Assembly: GCA_023410475.1 (NCBI GenBank)
Contig: JAEYPS010000028.1
Location: forward strand, 193,880 to 257,879
Source of the DNA: Bacillota bacterium
GTDB lineage: Bacteria; Bacillota; Clostridia; Christensenellales; SZUA-584
Direction of reading: 5' to 3'
Length of the DNA stretch: 64,000 nt
The position numbers were made by a program, and so were the translations under genes. The notes below the pieces were generated by a model. It was given only the letters and a program-made list of their open reading frames with translations. It had not been told where the DNA came from and made no database searches. Below, one piece after another: positions 34,207 to 42,288 of the stretch (the first letter of the stretch is position 1; every line of letters begins with the position of its first letter).

Positions 34207-34548
34207 ATGCAGACACTGATTTGCCAGGCAATAGATTGTATTTATAACGACAGCAAAAAATGCGGCGCGAACGTAATACACGTAAACGTCGCGAAGCATG
34301 AGACATTTTGCGACACCTACACGAAGTCAGACTCTTTTGTGGCTGATCAGGCAGGAAAGATGCCGCATATTACGGAAAATATTTCGGACGCGGAGTTCGG
34401 CTCGGAATTCCTTGATACGCCGCGAATTTCATGCACAGCCGCGTCTTGCGTTTACAACAAGGCGTTCAGATGCAAGGCGAATGCCGTCGAGATAGACGAG
34501 CCGCATGACAGCGCTATAAGCAATTGCAACACATACAGGCCAAAATAA
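34207..34548 (+). CDS. DUF1540 domain protein with two Cys-rich repeats
   Basis: A 113-residue small cytosolic protein built from two copies of the DUF1540 motif, each with four Cys. The first runs CQAIDCIYNDSKKC to FCDTY, the second CTAASCVYNKAFRC to NCNTY. The spacing suggests metal binding. The function of the family is unknown to me; it is common in Clostridia and Bacilli. AAAAGGAG precedes the ATG by seven bases. It stands alone. Confidence 0.88.
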   Translation: MQTLICQAIDCIYNDSKKCGANVIHVNVAKHETFCDTYTKSDSFVADQAGKMPHITENISDAEFGSEFLDTPRISCTAASCVYNKAFRCKANAVEIDEPHDSAISNCNTYRPK

Positions 34549-34592
34549 AAGCTTTAGACCTCATTTGTTTAAGTTGCTCTAGCCCTTGCAGT

Positions 34593-34871
34593 TTACAGAG
34601 CGGAACCGCATCTCTGGCAGAATACTGACCCCGGCTTATACGCCGCGCCGCACTTCTTGCATGTATCCGCGGCGGGCTGAGCGTAGATTGGGGCGCTCTG
34701 GGCTGTGCCCTGGCGCAGAAGCGTATTGTGGATCTGCGTCAAAAGGTTTTTCTGGCTGAAAAGCGCGATCACCGCGAGAATGGCAAGGACAAGCATAACC
34801 GCCGCAAAGGCGCAGACCGCAATCAGTGTTACGGTATCAAAAACGGCATAACTGCTTATGATATCTTCCAT
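34593..34871 (-). CDS. Small membrane protein with C-terminal zinc ribbon
   Basis: A 92-residue protein. One transmembrane segment (about residues 14-39) is followed by a linker and a C-terminal zinc ribbon with two CxxC pairs (CKKCGAAYKPGSVFCQRCG). The N terminus is short, so the ribbon is probably cytosolic. GGGAGG precedes the ATG. It has its own promoter at 34907-34934 and lies downstream of a terminated riboswitch RNA on the same strand. Its function is unknown. Confidence 0.8.
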   Translation of the reverse strand: MEDIISSYAVFDTVTLIAVCAFAAVMLVLAILAVIALFSQKNLLTQIHNTLLRQGTAQSAPIYAQPAADTCKKCGAAYKPGSVFCQRCGSAL

Positions 34872-34906
34872 GTTTTATCCTCCCGTGAAATTGATTGTAT
34901 GATTAC

Positions 34907-34934
34907 ACTATACACATATGGCACGCAAGTTCAA
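34907..34934 (-). promoter_or_regulatory. Promoter of the zinc-ribbon gene
   Basis: On the minus strand TTGAAC (34934-34929), 16 bp and TATAGT (34912-34907). It lies after the terminator of the riboswitch RNA, so the zinc-ribbon gene need not depend on that RNA. Confidence 0.55.
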
Positions 34935-34961
34935 TAGATTTTGCATGCATAACATTAGAAT

Positions 34962-34989
34962 ATAAGGAAAACCACAGCTTCGCTGTGGT
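34962..34989 (-). terminator. Terminator of the riboswitch-containing RNA
   Basis: ACCACAGC and GCTGTGGT form an 8-bp stem with a 3-nt loop; in the minus direction TTTTCCTTATATT follows. Confidence 0.75.
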
Positions 34990-35176
34990 CTCCTTCGCCT
35001 TTTCGGCATAAAACTTATATGCAGGGGATGGTTTATACGATTGGCAAAGCCTTGCTATAAACCATATTGCGATCATTAGTATGAATCTGGATGGCAGCTT
35101 TTGTATGATTAGTGGCGTAAGTCTGCATCCCCTTTATATAAACCCTGCGGTTCAGGGTTTAGGCGCAAAATAAAAA

Positions 35177-35275
35177 CTTTTACGTTTCGGCGGCCGGGCT
35201 GTCGTTTCTTTCGAATTAGACCCCTTAGCTTTGCGTCCCCGGCTTTCACCGGGTTTGCCATTATCGGCATAAAAG
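35177..35275 (-). promoter_or_regulatory. Cyclic-di-GMP-I riboswitch (GEMM-I) aptamer
   Basis: On the minus strand the conserved core is present in order: GGCAAACC, a P2 stem CCCGGT/GCCGGG capped by a GAAA tetraloop, GGACGCAAAGC, GGGGTCTAA, then ACAGCCCGGCCGCCGAAA. The closing P1 helix is CTTTTATG (35275-35268) with CGTAAAAG (35184-35177), eight pairs including one wobble. These are the hallmarks of the class I c-di-GMP aptamer. A TTTTTATTTT run follows P1 directly. Confidence 0.94.
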
Positions 35276-35292
35276 CCTGTCTTTCTGATTAC

Positions 35293-35298
35293 ATTATA
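35293..35298 (-). promoter_or_regulatory. Extended -10 promoter of the riboswitch RNA
   Basis: TGGTATAAT on the minus strand is a consensus extended -10 element. The -35 region is poor. The start should lie about ten bases before the aptamer P1 helix. Confidence 0.65.
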
Positions 35299-35383
35299 CC
35301 ACCATTAAAAAAAATTGAAACATCTTTTTTAAACTAGTCTATTTTTATTTTTTGTGGGTAATATTATATTAGCATTTAAAGTA

Positions 35384-35412
35384 TTGACAACGGTATAAGG
35401 CGGAATTATAAT
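35384..35412 (+). promoter_or_regulatory. Consensus promoter of rho
   Basis: TTGACA, exactly 17 bp and TATAAT are a perfect sigma-A match, with a start near 35419. This leaves a leader of about 130 nt before the rho start codon, long enough for autoregulation of the kind known for rho. Confidence 0.85.
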
Positions 35413-35547
35413 GAAAATGGCCTTGTGGGCTCGAATTTCTTTAAGTGCGTTTTTCCCCGAATATGCATAAATAATTACCGGAAAGCGTTTTTATTGTTCA
35501 AAGAGTTCAATTATATATTTATATATAACCTTTAAGGAGATGTTCAG

Positions 35548-37059
35548 TTGGATATCAGTTTGTTGAAAGAAAAAAGCCTGATGGATTTGAGAGAGATCGC
35601 CAAAATGGCAGGCATCAAGTCGGTCACCAAATACCGCAAGGGCGAGCTTCTAGACATGCTTTACGACCTTGACAGGAAGGCGCGCATGATGCAGCAGGAG
35701 CTGCCGGAAGAGGAGGAGTCTATCATACCTTCCTATCAGCAGGATGTGATAGATATGCAGGCCGAGGATGAACAGGACGTGTACGAACGTGAGGACTACG
35801 GCGAGCCCGAGAATTCTGCGGCCAAAAGCGAAGACAAGAAGATGATAGAGTATGTAATGGGCAACGACGCAGTTAACGAGCTTTTGAACAAGGGTGACTG
35901 CGGCGACGCTTTGGGCATACTCGAGGTTTTGCCCGAAGGTTACGGATTCCTTCGAAGCGAGAACTACCTGCCCGGCAACAAGGACGTTTACGTCTCTATG
36001 GCTCAGATAAGAAAGTTTAACCTAAAGACGGGCGACAAGATAAGAGGAAAGACCCGACCCGCCAAAGACGCCGAGAAGCTGAACGCTCTTTTGTATATAG
36101 AGCAGGTAAATGACGATTCGGTGGAAAAATGCCTCCGGCGCAGGCCGTTTGAGGAGCTGACGCCTATACATCCCCAGGAGAGGCTCACATTGGAGAGACC
36201 CGACTCTCAAAGGGACCTTGCCATAAGGCTCATAGACCTTATATCTCCCATAGGAAAGGGGCAAAGAGGCCTTGTCGTCTCTCCGCCCAAGGCAGGCAAG
36301 ACGATAATGCTTAAAAAAATAGCGAATAGTATAACAAATAATTATCCGGACGTGCACCTCATAGTGCTGCTTATAGACGAGCGGCCCGAAGAGGTAACGG
36401 ATATGCAGCGCTCAACGTCGGGCGAGGTCGTCTACTCGACGTTCGACGAGAAGCCCGAGAACCATACGAGGGTTTCCGAGATGGTCATAGAGAGGGCAAA
36501 GAGGCTCGTAGAGCAGGGTAAAGATGTTGTGGTGCTGCTAGACAGCATAACGAGGCTCGCGCGCGCGTATAACCTTATCATACCGCCCACGGGCAGGACG
36601 CTCTCGGGAGGCCTTGACCCCGGTTCGCTTTATAAGCCCAAGAGATTTTTCGGAGCCGCGAGAAACATAGAATTCGGCGGAAGCCTTACTATCATAGCGA
36701 CTGCGCTCGTGGATACCGGCTCGAGGATGGACGAGATAATCTACGAGGAGTTCAAGGGCACCGGAAACATGGAGATACACCTTGACCGCCGCCTGTCCGA
36801 GAAGCGCATATTCCCGGCAATCGACCTTAATAAGTCGAGCACGAGGCGCGAAGAGCTGCTGCTCTCGAAGAGGGAGCTTGACGGCATCTGGACAATAAGA
36901 AAGGTGATGGCCAACGGCAACACCGCCGACGTGACCGAGCAGCTCATTGCCATGCTCGCCAAGACTCAGACAAACATGGATTTTCTGGATAAGCTTAAGA
37001 ACTGGATAAGCGTCTGGGATAAAGAAGGGTATAACTTCGCACCAAAACAAAGGTTTTAG
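35548..37059 (+). CDS. rho: Transcription termination factor Rho
   Basis: A 503-residue hexameric RNA helicase that ends transcription at rut-containing RNAs. The N-terminal Rho-N helical domain (about 1-45) is followed by an acidic insert of about 50 residues, the cold-shock-type RNA-binding domain (GILEVLPEGYGFLR, about 120-165), and the ATPase core with Walker A SPPKAGKT (about 246-253), LLIDERPEEVTDMQRS and Walker B VVVLLDSITRLARAYN. The start is TTG with AAGGAGA seven bases upstream. It is followed eight bases later by a membrane acyltransferase-like gene. Confidence 0.97.
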   Translation: MDISLLKEKSLMDLREIAKMAGIKSVTKYRKGELLDMLYDLDRKARMMQQELPEEEESIIPSYQQDVIDMQAEDEQDVYEREDYGEPENSAAKSEDKKMIEYVMGNDAVNELLNKGDCGDALGILEVLPEGYGFLRSENYLPGNKDVYVSMAQIRKFNLKTGDKIRGKTRPAKDAEKLNALLYIEQVNDDSVEKCLRRRPFEELTPIHPQERLTLERPDSQRDLAIRLIDLISPIGKGQRGLVVSPPKAGKTIMLKKIANSITNNYPDVHLIVLLIDERPEEVTDMQRSTSGEVVYSTFDEKPENHTRVSEMVIERAKRLVEQGKDVVVLLDSITRLARAYNLIIPPTGRTLSGGLDPGSLYKPKRFFGAARNIEFGGSLTIIATALVDTGSRMDEIIYEEFKGTGNMEIHLDRRLSEKRIFPAIDLNKSSTRREELLLSKRELDGIWTIRKVMANGNTADVTEQLIAMLAKTQTNMDFLDKLKNWISVWDKEGYNFAPKQRF

Positions 37060-37067
37060 TTGTTGCG

Positions 37068-39080
37068 ATGAATAACGCGCCGGATAGAAAACAGCTGTAC
37101 AATAAAGTCGTTTATGTGTACTTCTGTTTTTTTTCGATGTTTATAGCCGAACGGTTTTTGATGAGCCTCGTATATGGCGCGGCGCTTTTTTTCTCGCTTT
37201 CCGCTTTTATAAGGATACTTGGGTTTTCTGTAAAAACGCCGTTTGACCCCGGCTGGCTTAAGATAATAAAATCCGCGGCAGCGCTGTTTTTTATACTCTC
37301 CGCAGCCTATTTATTAGTTCTATATCCTTTTTTATTCGTGTTTGAGCACAGCGTTTACGCCATTGCGTTAATCGCGCTGCCGTTTGCAGAGCGTGAGGCT
37401 GAAAACTTTATACTGAAACGGCTTTCAAAAACCGCCGAGCTAAAAAAGCGAGACATCATAAAGCGGGTGATTCCCGTTGAGCTTTTTTTCATTGCGGCGG
37501 CCGGCCTCATCGCGCTGGCGGCTGATACGGGAGCTTTTTCGCCGGTTACGGCGGGCATGGCGCTGGGCATGGCGTTAAACCTTATACGGCAGGTGATTTA
37601 TCGTGATTACGCCACGGATTACCCGCGAACGTCCGAATCTTCGCTCAATATGCGCGAGGTAAGGAGCGCAAGGCTCTATGAGGGCATGGCGATAACGTCG
37701 GGCGCGGCGCTCAACATATTCGCGTTTACCTATATACTGTTTATTATGCTCTCAGGACGGCGCGACTTTTTTCTTGATTTCCTGGTCGTGTTCGGAGGGC
37801 TTTCTCTTGTTTTTACAGTAGTATATCTCGCCACGCACAGGAGCGTAAACTCTGCGCTGATACACAAGATTGGAAAAAACGCGGCATTTATACTTGGGAC
37901 GGCGGTCTCAATTTTCGCGGTCTATGTCTTCCGGGACAGCTGGTATCAAGGGCCGCTTATTATCTCCATAAAAACATTGCTGCTGCTTTTCGGGCTGATA
38001 CTTCAGATGACGGCTGCGCTTGGGCTTAAAGAAGACGTGCTGCTGGTACTGAGGCTATACGACCAGCGTCTCGACGAAGCGGCGCTGAAAGAGAGAATGG
38101 CGAGGCTCGAAGTTTGGTCTGCGGCGATATCCGAGGCCATCTTCATTATAGTGCTGCTGATAATAATATCAAACCCTTTCTTTTATATGATGGACGTAAG
38201 TGAATACATAGAATACGCGCCGTATGTGGGCGCCAGCGTCGCCGTAATACCTGCGTTTTTCCTTGTCGCATCGCTCGTTTATTCGATAAAGCAGCCTCTG
38301 ACAAAGAAATTCGGCAGCAGGCTTAAAGCTTATTTCAGCCTCAGAAAGAGGGGCTGGCAAAACCCCGATATGGAAAAAAGGCTCAGGAGTGTGCTTATAA
38401 AGAAGTACAAAAAAAGAATAGGCGTGTACATCATACGCGCGTTCCTTAAGGGAGTAATGTATCATTGCGTAACAGGCAGGGAGCATGTAACCGAGCTGCC
38501 CGGGGTGTTCGTGTTCAACCACGGAGAGCTTTACGGGCCGATAGCCGCGGTGGTCTTCCTTCCGTACGACATACGCCCGTGGATACTCGACAAGATGATA
38601 GACAAAAAGCGCATAACTGATCACATATACGATGGCACGTTCGCAAGGATAGCGTGGCTGCCTGTGTTTTTAAGAAAATTTATTGCCAAAGCATTGAGCC
38701 CTATAATTGTGTGGGCGCTCAGATCGTTCGAGCCTGTTCCCGTCTACCGCGGAGCGGGAAGGGATATTTTGAAAACATTCAAGCTGTCGATAGAATGCCT
38801 TAACTCCGGAGACAGCATACTGCTTTTTCCTGAAAACCCCGAAGAGGACTACGGCGAAAAGGTAAGCGAGTTTTACTCGGGGTTCGCGGGGCTAGGGCGC
38901 ATGTATCACCGTGACACGGGGAGGAGCGTTACGTTTTATCCCGTGTTTGCCAGCAAACGCAGCCGGATACTTCGTATAGGAGCGGGCGTAACATATGATG
39001 CCGAGGGAAAAAGTGAGAAGGACAGGATAGTAAAAACGCTTAGAAAAAGCATGGCAGAACTGCAAAGCCTGGACGAATAA
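37068..39080 (+). CDS. Multi-pass membrane protein with C-terminal PlsC-like acyltransferase domain
   Basis: A 670-residue protein. The first 430 or so residues hold about twelve hydrophobic segments; the rest resembles 1-acylglycerol-3-phosphate acyltransferases, with VFVFNHGELYGP as motif I, VPVYRGAG as motif II and LLFPENPEEDYGE as motif III. Motif I has His but Gly in place of the Asp of H-x4-D, so classical catalysis is doubtful. It follows rho by 8 bp and is probably co-transcribed. A role in lipid or envelope biogenesis is a guess. A short, poor ribosome-binding site precedes the ATG. Confidence 0.72.
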   Translation: MNNAPDRKQLYNKVVYVYFCFFSMFIAERFLMSLVYGAALFFSLSAFIRILGFSVKTPFDPGWLKIIKSAAALFFILSAAYLLVLYPFLFVFEHSVYAIALIALPFAEREAENFILKRLSKTAELKKRDIIKRVIPVELFFIAAAGLIALAADTGAFSPVTAGMALGMALNLIRQVIYRDYATDYPRTSESSLNMREVRSARLYEGMAITSGAALNIFAFTYILFIMLSGRRDFFLDFLVVFGGLSLVFTVVYLATHRSVNSALIHKIGKNAAFILGTAVSIFAVYVFRDSWYQGPLIISIKTLLLLFGLILQMTAALGLKEDVLLVLRLYDQRLDEAALKERMARLEVWSAAISEAIFIIVLLIIISNPFFYMMDVSEYIEYAPYVGASVAVIPAFFLVASLVYSIKQPLTKKFGSRLKAYFSLRKRGWQNPDMEKRLRSVLIKKYKKRIGVYIIRAFLKGVMYHCVTGREHVTELPGVFVFNHGELYGPIAAVVFLPYDIRPWILDKMIDKKRITDHIYDGTFARIAWLPVFLRKFIAKALSPIIVWALRSFEPVPVYRGAGRDILKTFKLSIECLNSGDSILLFPENPEEDYGEKVSEFYSGFAGLGRMYHRDTGRSVTFYPVFASKRSRILRIGAGVTYDAEGKSEKDRIVKTLRKSMAELQSLDE

Positions 39081-39114
39081 TAACAGAAGCATGGATTTTG
39101 TGTGAGGCGTGGAT

Positions 39115-39588
39115 ATGAGACTGTTTGTCAATAAGCTGACGCAAGAATACGCGAAGCAGCTTTGCGGCTGGAAGTATGAAGGTGAATATTCAGTATATAA
39201 TGTCTCATGGGAGACAGCTGCAGAGCAAAAATGGCCTGTTGCAGACCCAATGGCAAGAGAGTCTGATTTTCGTTCCGTTATAGATGAGAATGGCAACTTT
39301 ATAGGCTTTTTTCGTATGACGAAAGACGAACACGCAAAAGTTGAGATCGGACTCGGATTGAAACCCGAGCTTTGCGGACAAGGCCTTGGGAAAGATTTTG
39401 TTAAATTGATTACCAAATATACATTGAACCATTATCCGAACCGTTACGTGTACATGCAGGTCAGGACGTTTAACGCGAGGGCGGTCAAATGTTATGAAGC
39501 GTGCGGATATAAAGTTGTATAAAAGCACCGAAAAGAATATCCTTGGGGCAGTAACGAATACTTTCTTATGGAGTATCAGCAGGTATAA
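39115..39588 (+). pseudogene. GNAT-family N-acetyltransferase interrupted by an in-frame TAA
   Basis: The first 135 codons encode a GNAT acetyltransferase. The acetyl-CoA loop GLKPELCGQGLGKDF and the late NARAVKCYEACGYK motif are typical. A TAA at 39520-39522 interrupts the frame, but the same frame continues with KHRKEYPWGSNEYFLMEYQQ, the usual last strand of this family, to a second TAA at 39586. The stop therefore looks like a nonsense mutation removing about 21 residues, or a sequence error. ATG 39115 has GAGG upstream; GTG 39109 is less likely. It faces yigZ on the other strand. Confidence 0.8.
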
Positions 39589-39590
39589 GA

Positions 39591-40205
39591 TCAGGCCGGC
39601 ATTTCTTTAAGCTTATGGCAGAGAAGCTCCGGGACAGACTTGCCGAGCGATACGTTTTTTATTAGTTCAAGGAACGCGTCCTCGCCGCCGGCGGTGACGC
39701 ATACATCAGCAGTAACGTCCTGCGTAAACGTAATATCTTCAAACGTATAGCCCGCGCCTACCAATACGTTTTCGGCCTTCGCCCATACGCCGTACGGAAA
39801 CGAGCACTTATAAAGGCTGCACGGTATTAGCCTCACCTTTGGCGCTGCTTCAAGAGTCTCGGAGGCGCTCCTAGTATAAGCGCGCACGAGTCCGCCCGCG
39901 CCTAGCAACGTTCCGCCGAAATAACGCGTGGAGATGACAAGAACATCGGACAGCCCCGATTTTTTTATTACGTCGAGCATGGGGAGGCCGGCGGTGCCCT
40001 GAGGCTCACCGTCGTCGCTGTAGCGCATAACTCCGCTTTCAAGCACATATGCCCAGCAGTTGTGCGCGGCGTCGTAACGCTGCTTTTTGCGCTTTTCTAT
40101 TTCGAGCAGCGCTTGCCGCTCAGATTCTGCCCTGAGCGCAAGCCCTATAAATTTTGATTTTTTCTCTGTGAAGCTGGTTTCGGTAATGCATTTTACTGTG
40201 ATCAT
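39591..40205 (-). CDS. YigZ/IMPACT family protein
   Basis: A 204-residue cytosolic protein. The N-terminal UPF0029 domain has KKSKFIGLA, DAAHNCWAYVL and DDGEPQGTAGLPML, with VISTRYFGGTLLGAGGL; these are diagnostic for YigZ. A C-terminal ferredoxin-like domain follows. The family is linked to translation and nutrient sensing, but its function in bacteria is unsettled. It is the last gene of the tyrS operon and overlaps the GNAT gene by four bases. Confidence 0.93.
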   Translation of the reverse strand: MITVKCITETSFTEKKSKFIGLALRAESERQALLEIEKRKKQRYDAAHNCWAYVLESGVMRYSDDGEPQGTAGLPMLDVIKKSGLSDVLVISTRYFGGTLLGAGGLVRAYTRSASETLEAAPKVRLIPCSLYKCSFPYGVWAKAENVLVGAGYTFEDITFTQDVTADVCVTAGGEDAFLELIKNVSLGKSVPELLCHKLKEMPA

Positions 40206-40633
40206 TGCCCCAACCGCATTTTTATAGCCCTTGGCTTAAACCCAAGAGAGTTCCAGAACGCCCTGCCGCGCTCGTTCCATACGTAGACTTCAAGGTCCAT
40301 CTCTCTAACTCCAAGCGTTTCTATCAGCAGATTAAACGCCGCGGTTCCCGCGCCCTTACGTCTCTCGGCTCGGCATATATAGAAATGATGAAGATAGAAA
40401 GGCTCACGGGAACCGTCGACAAGAGCGTAACCCGCAGTTTTGCCGTCCGAAGTAAACTTAAACGCTTTCTCTCCACGCTCAAGGAACGCTTCCATATCCT
40501 CAAAAGCTTGCTGCTGCGTCCTTTTTATATCCGAGCGCTCGTCTTCTCCAAGCTCAAGAAAAAGCCTGGAGAGCAGCTCTGTGTCTTGACACGGCTCGAT
40601 GCCGATATTGGATACCTTCTCATCGGCGCTCAT
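40202..40633 (-). CDS. GNAT-family N-acetyltransferase
   Basis: A 143-residue acetyltransferase with the acetyl-CoA-binding turn ERRKGAGTAAFNLL (about 92-105) and the closing VWNERGRAFWNSLGF motif. It transfers an acetyl group to an amine; the target is unknown. The start codon overlaps the tyrS stop by one base and its own stop overlaps yigZ, so the three genes form one transcript. Confidence 0.88.
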   Translation of the reverse strand: MSADEKVSNIGIEPCQDTELLSRLFLELGEDERSDIKRTQQQAFEDMEAFLERGEKAFKFTSDGKTAGYALVDGSREPFYLHHFYICRAERRKGAGTAAFNLLIETLGVREMDLEVYVWNERGRAFWNSLGFKPRAIKMRLGQ

Positions 40634-41847
40634 TATTTCAGTACCGCCTTGTGGAACACCTTCTTGCCCTTCTTTATCATAAGTTCGCCGCCCGCAAACA
40701 GTGTTTCAGAGACAGGCATGAATTCATCCGTCACCTTTTCGCCGTTTGCCGAGATGCCTCCCTGGCTTATGAGTCTTCGCGCCTCGCTCTTGGACGACGC
40801 GAGGCCGCAGCAAACGAGAAGATCGGTTATGAGCATGCCTTGTATGTCGCCGACGGCAGTTTCGGGTATGGAGCCGCCCTCCGCGCCGCCCGAAAACAGC
40901 GCTTCTGCCGCCGCTTTTGCCTTGTCCGCCTCTTTCTCGCCGTGCACCTGTTTCGTTACCGCGTACGCGAGCGCTATCTTGGCGTCGTTAATGCGCTCGT
41001 CGCTGTGTTTGCAGAGCTCTTTAATCTCATCCATCGGCATGAACGTCAGCAGCGCGAGGCAGTTCTCTACATCGCTGTCCGCCACGTTTCTCCAGTATTG
41101 ATAGAAGTCGTAAGGAGACGTCTTATCGGGGTCGAGCCAGACGGCGCCCTTTTCGGTCTTGCCCATCTTGCGCCCGTCGCTCGTCAGGAGCAGCGCGAAC
41201 GTCATGCCGTAAGCCTCTTTTCGCTCTTTCCTTCTTATAAGATCGGCGCCCGCTAGTATGTTCGACCACTGGTCGTCACCGCCGAGCTGCAGCTTGCAGC
41301 CGTATTCTTTGTTGAGCACAAGGAAGTCGTATGCCTGCATCAGCATGTAATTGAACTCAAGGAACGTGAGCCCCTTTTCCATGCGTGTCTTGTAGCAATC
41401 TGCGGTAAGCATCCTGTTCACCGAGAAATGCACGCCGACGTCGCGCAGGAATTCCACATAGTTTAACTTCAAGAGCCAGTCGGCGTTGTTTACCATCAGC
41501 GCTTTGCCTTCGCCAAAATCCAGGAAACGTCCGATCTGCTTTTTAAAAGCGCTGGCGTTTGCATCTATGTCGTCAGCGGACAGCATCTTTCTAAGGTCGG
41601 CGCGCCCCGAGGGGTCTCCTATCATCGTCGTTCCTCCGCCGATCAGCGCTATCGGCCTGTGCCCGGCCTGCTGCATATGAGCCATCGCCATAAGCTGCAC
41701 ATAGTGGCCTATATGAAGGCTGTCCGCAGTTGGGTCGAACCCTATATAAAAGGAAACGCTTTCACGCCCAAGCATCTCGTTTAAGCCCTCGTGCGTTACC
41801 TGCCGGATATATCCTCTCTCAAAAAGCACATCATAAACGTTTTTCAT
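40633..41847 (-). CDS. tyrS: Tyrosyl-tRNA synthetase
   Basis: A 404-residue class I synthetase that charges tRNA-Tyr. HIGH is present in DSLHIGHYVQL, the KMSKS equivalent is KMGKT in SDGRKMGKTEKG, and a C-terminal S4 RNA-binding domain covers about the last 70 residues. I start at 41847, where GGGAGG lies seven bases upstream; the open frame continues to 42054 but that part is non-coding leader. No T-box is visible upstream. Confidence 0.96.
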   Translation of the reverse strand: MKNVYDVLFERGYIRQVTHEGLNEMLGRESVSFYIGFDPTADSLHIGHYVQLMAMAHMQQAGHRPIALIGGGTTMIGDPSGRADLRKMLSADDIDANASAFKKQIGRFLDFGEGKALMVNNADWLLKLNYVEFLRDVGVHFSVNRMLTADCYKTRMEKGLTFLEFNYMLMQAYDFLVLNKEYGCKLQLGGDDQWSNILAGADLIRRKERKEAYGMTFALLLTSDGRKMGKTEKGAVWLDPDKTSPYDFYQYWRNVADSDVENCLALLTFMPMDEIKELCKHSDERINDAKIALAYAVTKQVHGEKEADKAKAAAEALFSGGAEGGSIPETAVGDIQGMLITDLLVCCGLASSKSEARRLISQGGISANGEKVTDEFMPVSETLFAGGELMIKKGKKVFHKAVLK

Positions 41848-41872
41848 ATTATTGCCTCCCTGTCTTATTGGT

Positions 41873-41901
41873 ATTATAGCGGCAAAGACCCGGCGATGCA
41901 A
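41873..41901 (-). promoter_or_regulatory. Promoter of tyrS
   Basis: On the minus strand TTGCAT (41901-41896), 17 bp and TATAAT (41878-41873). The leader would be only about 20 nt, which leaves no room for a T-box. Confidence 0.65.
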
Positions 41902-42115
41902 TTGCGTTTTAAGGATGATTTGAATAATTATAAAACGCGTATAGTATAAAATACTGGACAAAATGTGGTATGTTTGATATAATCTTGTTATTGTAATGGT
42001 ACATTTAATGCACACAAAGTTGGTGGTTGGTGTATGTGCAAATCCGAACGACAAGCAGCATTAGTCTTCGATCAGAACGTTCAGACAATTTTTTTATGTG
42101 ACAAGTATATATTGG

Positions 42116-42161
42116 TTTTATTAGCGCTATAAGCAAGAAATCACAAAATCCGCTAATAAAA
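42116..42161. repeat. 11-bp inverted repeat between divergent tyrS and spoVG
   Basis: TTTTATTAGCG and CGCTAATAAAA are exact complements separated by 24 bp. No gene ends here, so a terminator is unlikely; a protein-binding site is possible. The rest of 41902-42224 shows nothing I can name. Confidence 0.6.
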
Positions 42162-42224
42162 TGATGCGTATTTTGTCGTATTATGTGTATATTTGCCATT
42201 ATGAAGTCGTAAGCCTACACAAAA

Positions 42225-42252
42225 GAAGGAAAAACGGTACTGTGTATCGAAC
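42225..42252 (+). promoter_or_regulatory. Sigma-H-like promoter of spoVG
   Basis: GAAGGAAAA and ATCGAAC, 12 bp apart, resemble the sigma-H consensus (RnAGGAwww, then RnnGAAT). In Bacillus subtilis spoVG is a classical sigma-H gene, so the match is expected. The start would lie about 30 bases before the ATG. Confidence 0.55.
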
Positions 42253-42288
42253 TAGAAACAAACCGCATTCTTTATAGGAGGATTACCT

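Larger units (their letters stand above)
34962..35286 (-). ncRNA. Promoter-to-terminator structured RNA with c-di-GMP aptamer at its 5' end
   Basis: The expected transcript starts near 35286 and ends near 34962. After the aptamer (35177-35275) come a hairpin AAACCCTG/CAGGGTTT (35140-35160) and a long closing helix: 35126-35141 pairs with 35015-35030 as 8 bp, a 2x2 internal loop and 6 bp. Inside it lies GGTTTATA/TATAAACC with a GCAA/TTGC extension (35030-35063). A small GCC/GGC stem and the terminator hairpin follow. No normal gene is encoded in it; a 31-codon frame (35128-35033) has its ATG directly against GGGG. It may be a long expression platform or an independent c-di-GMP-controlled RNA. 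Confidence 0.65.

Noticed and set aside
35015..35141. Manganese (yybP-ykoY) or glycine riboswitch similarity in the domain after the c-di-GMP aptamer
   Set aside because: Only short words (GGGGA, GCCGAA) match; the conserved second halves of those aptamers are missing.
41848..42288. T-box leader for tyrS
   Set aside because: No T-box core (such as AGGGTGGNACCGCG) is present and the likely leader is only about 20 nt.
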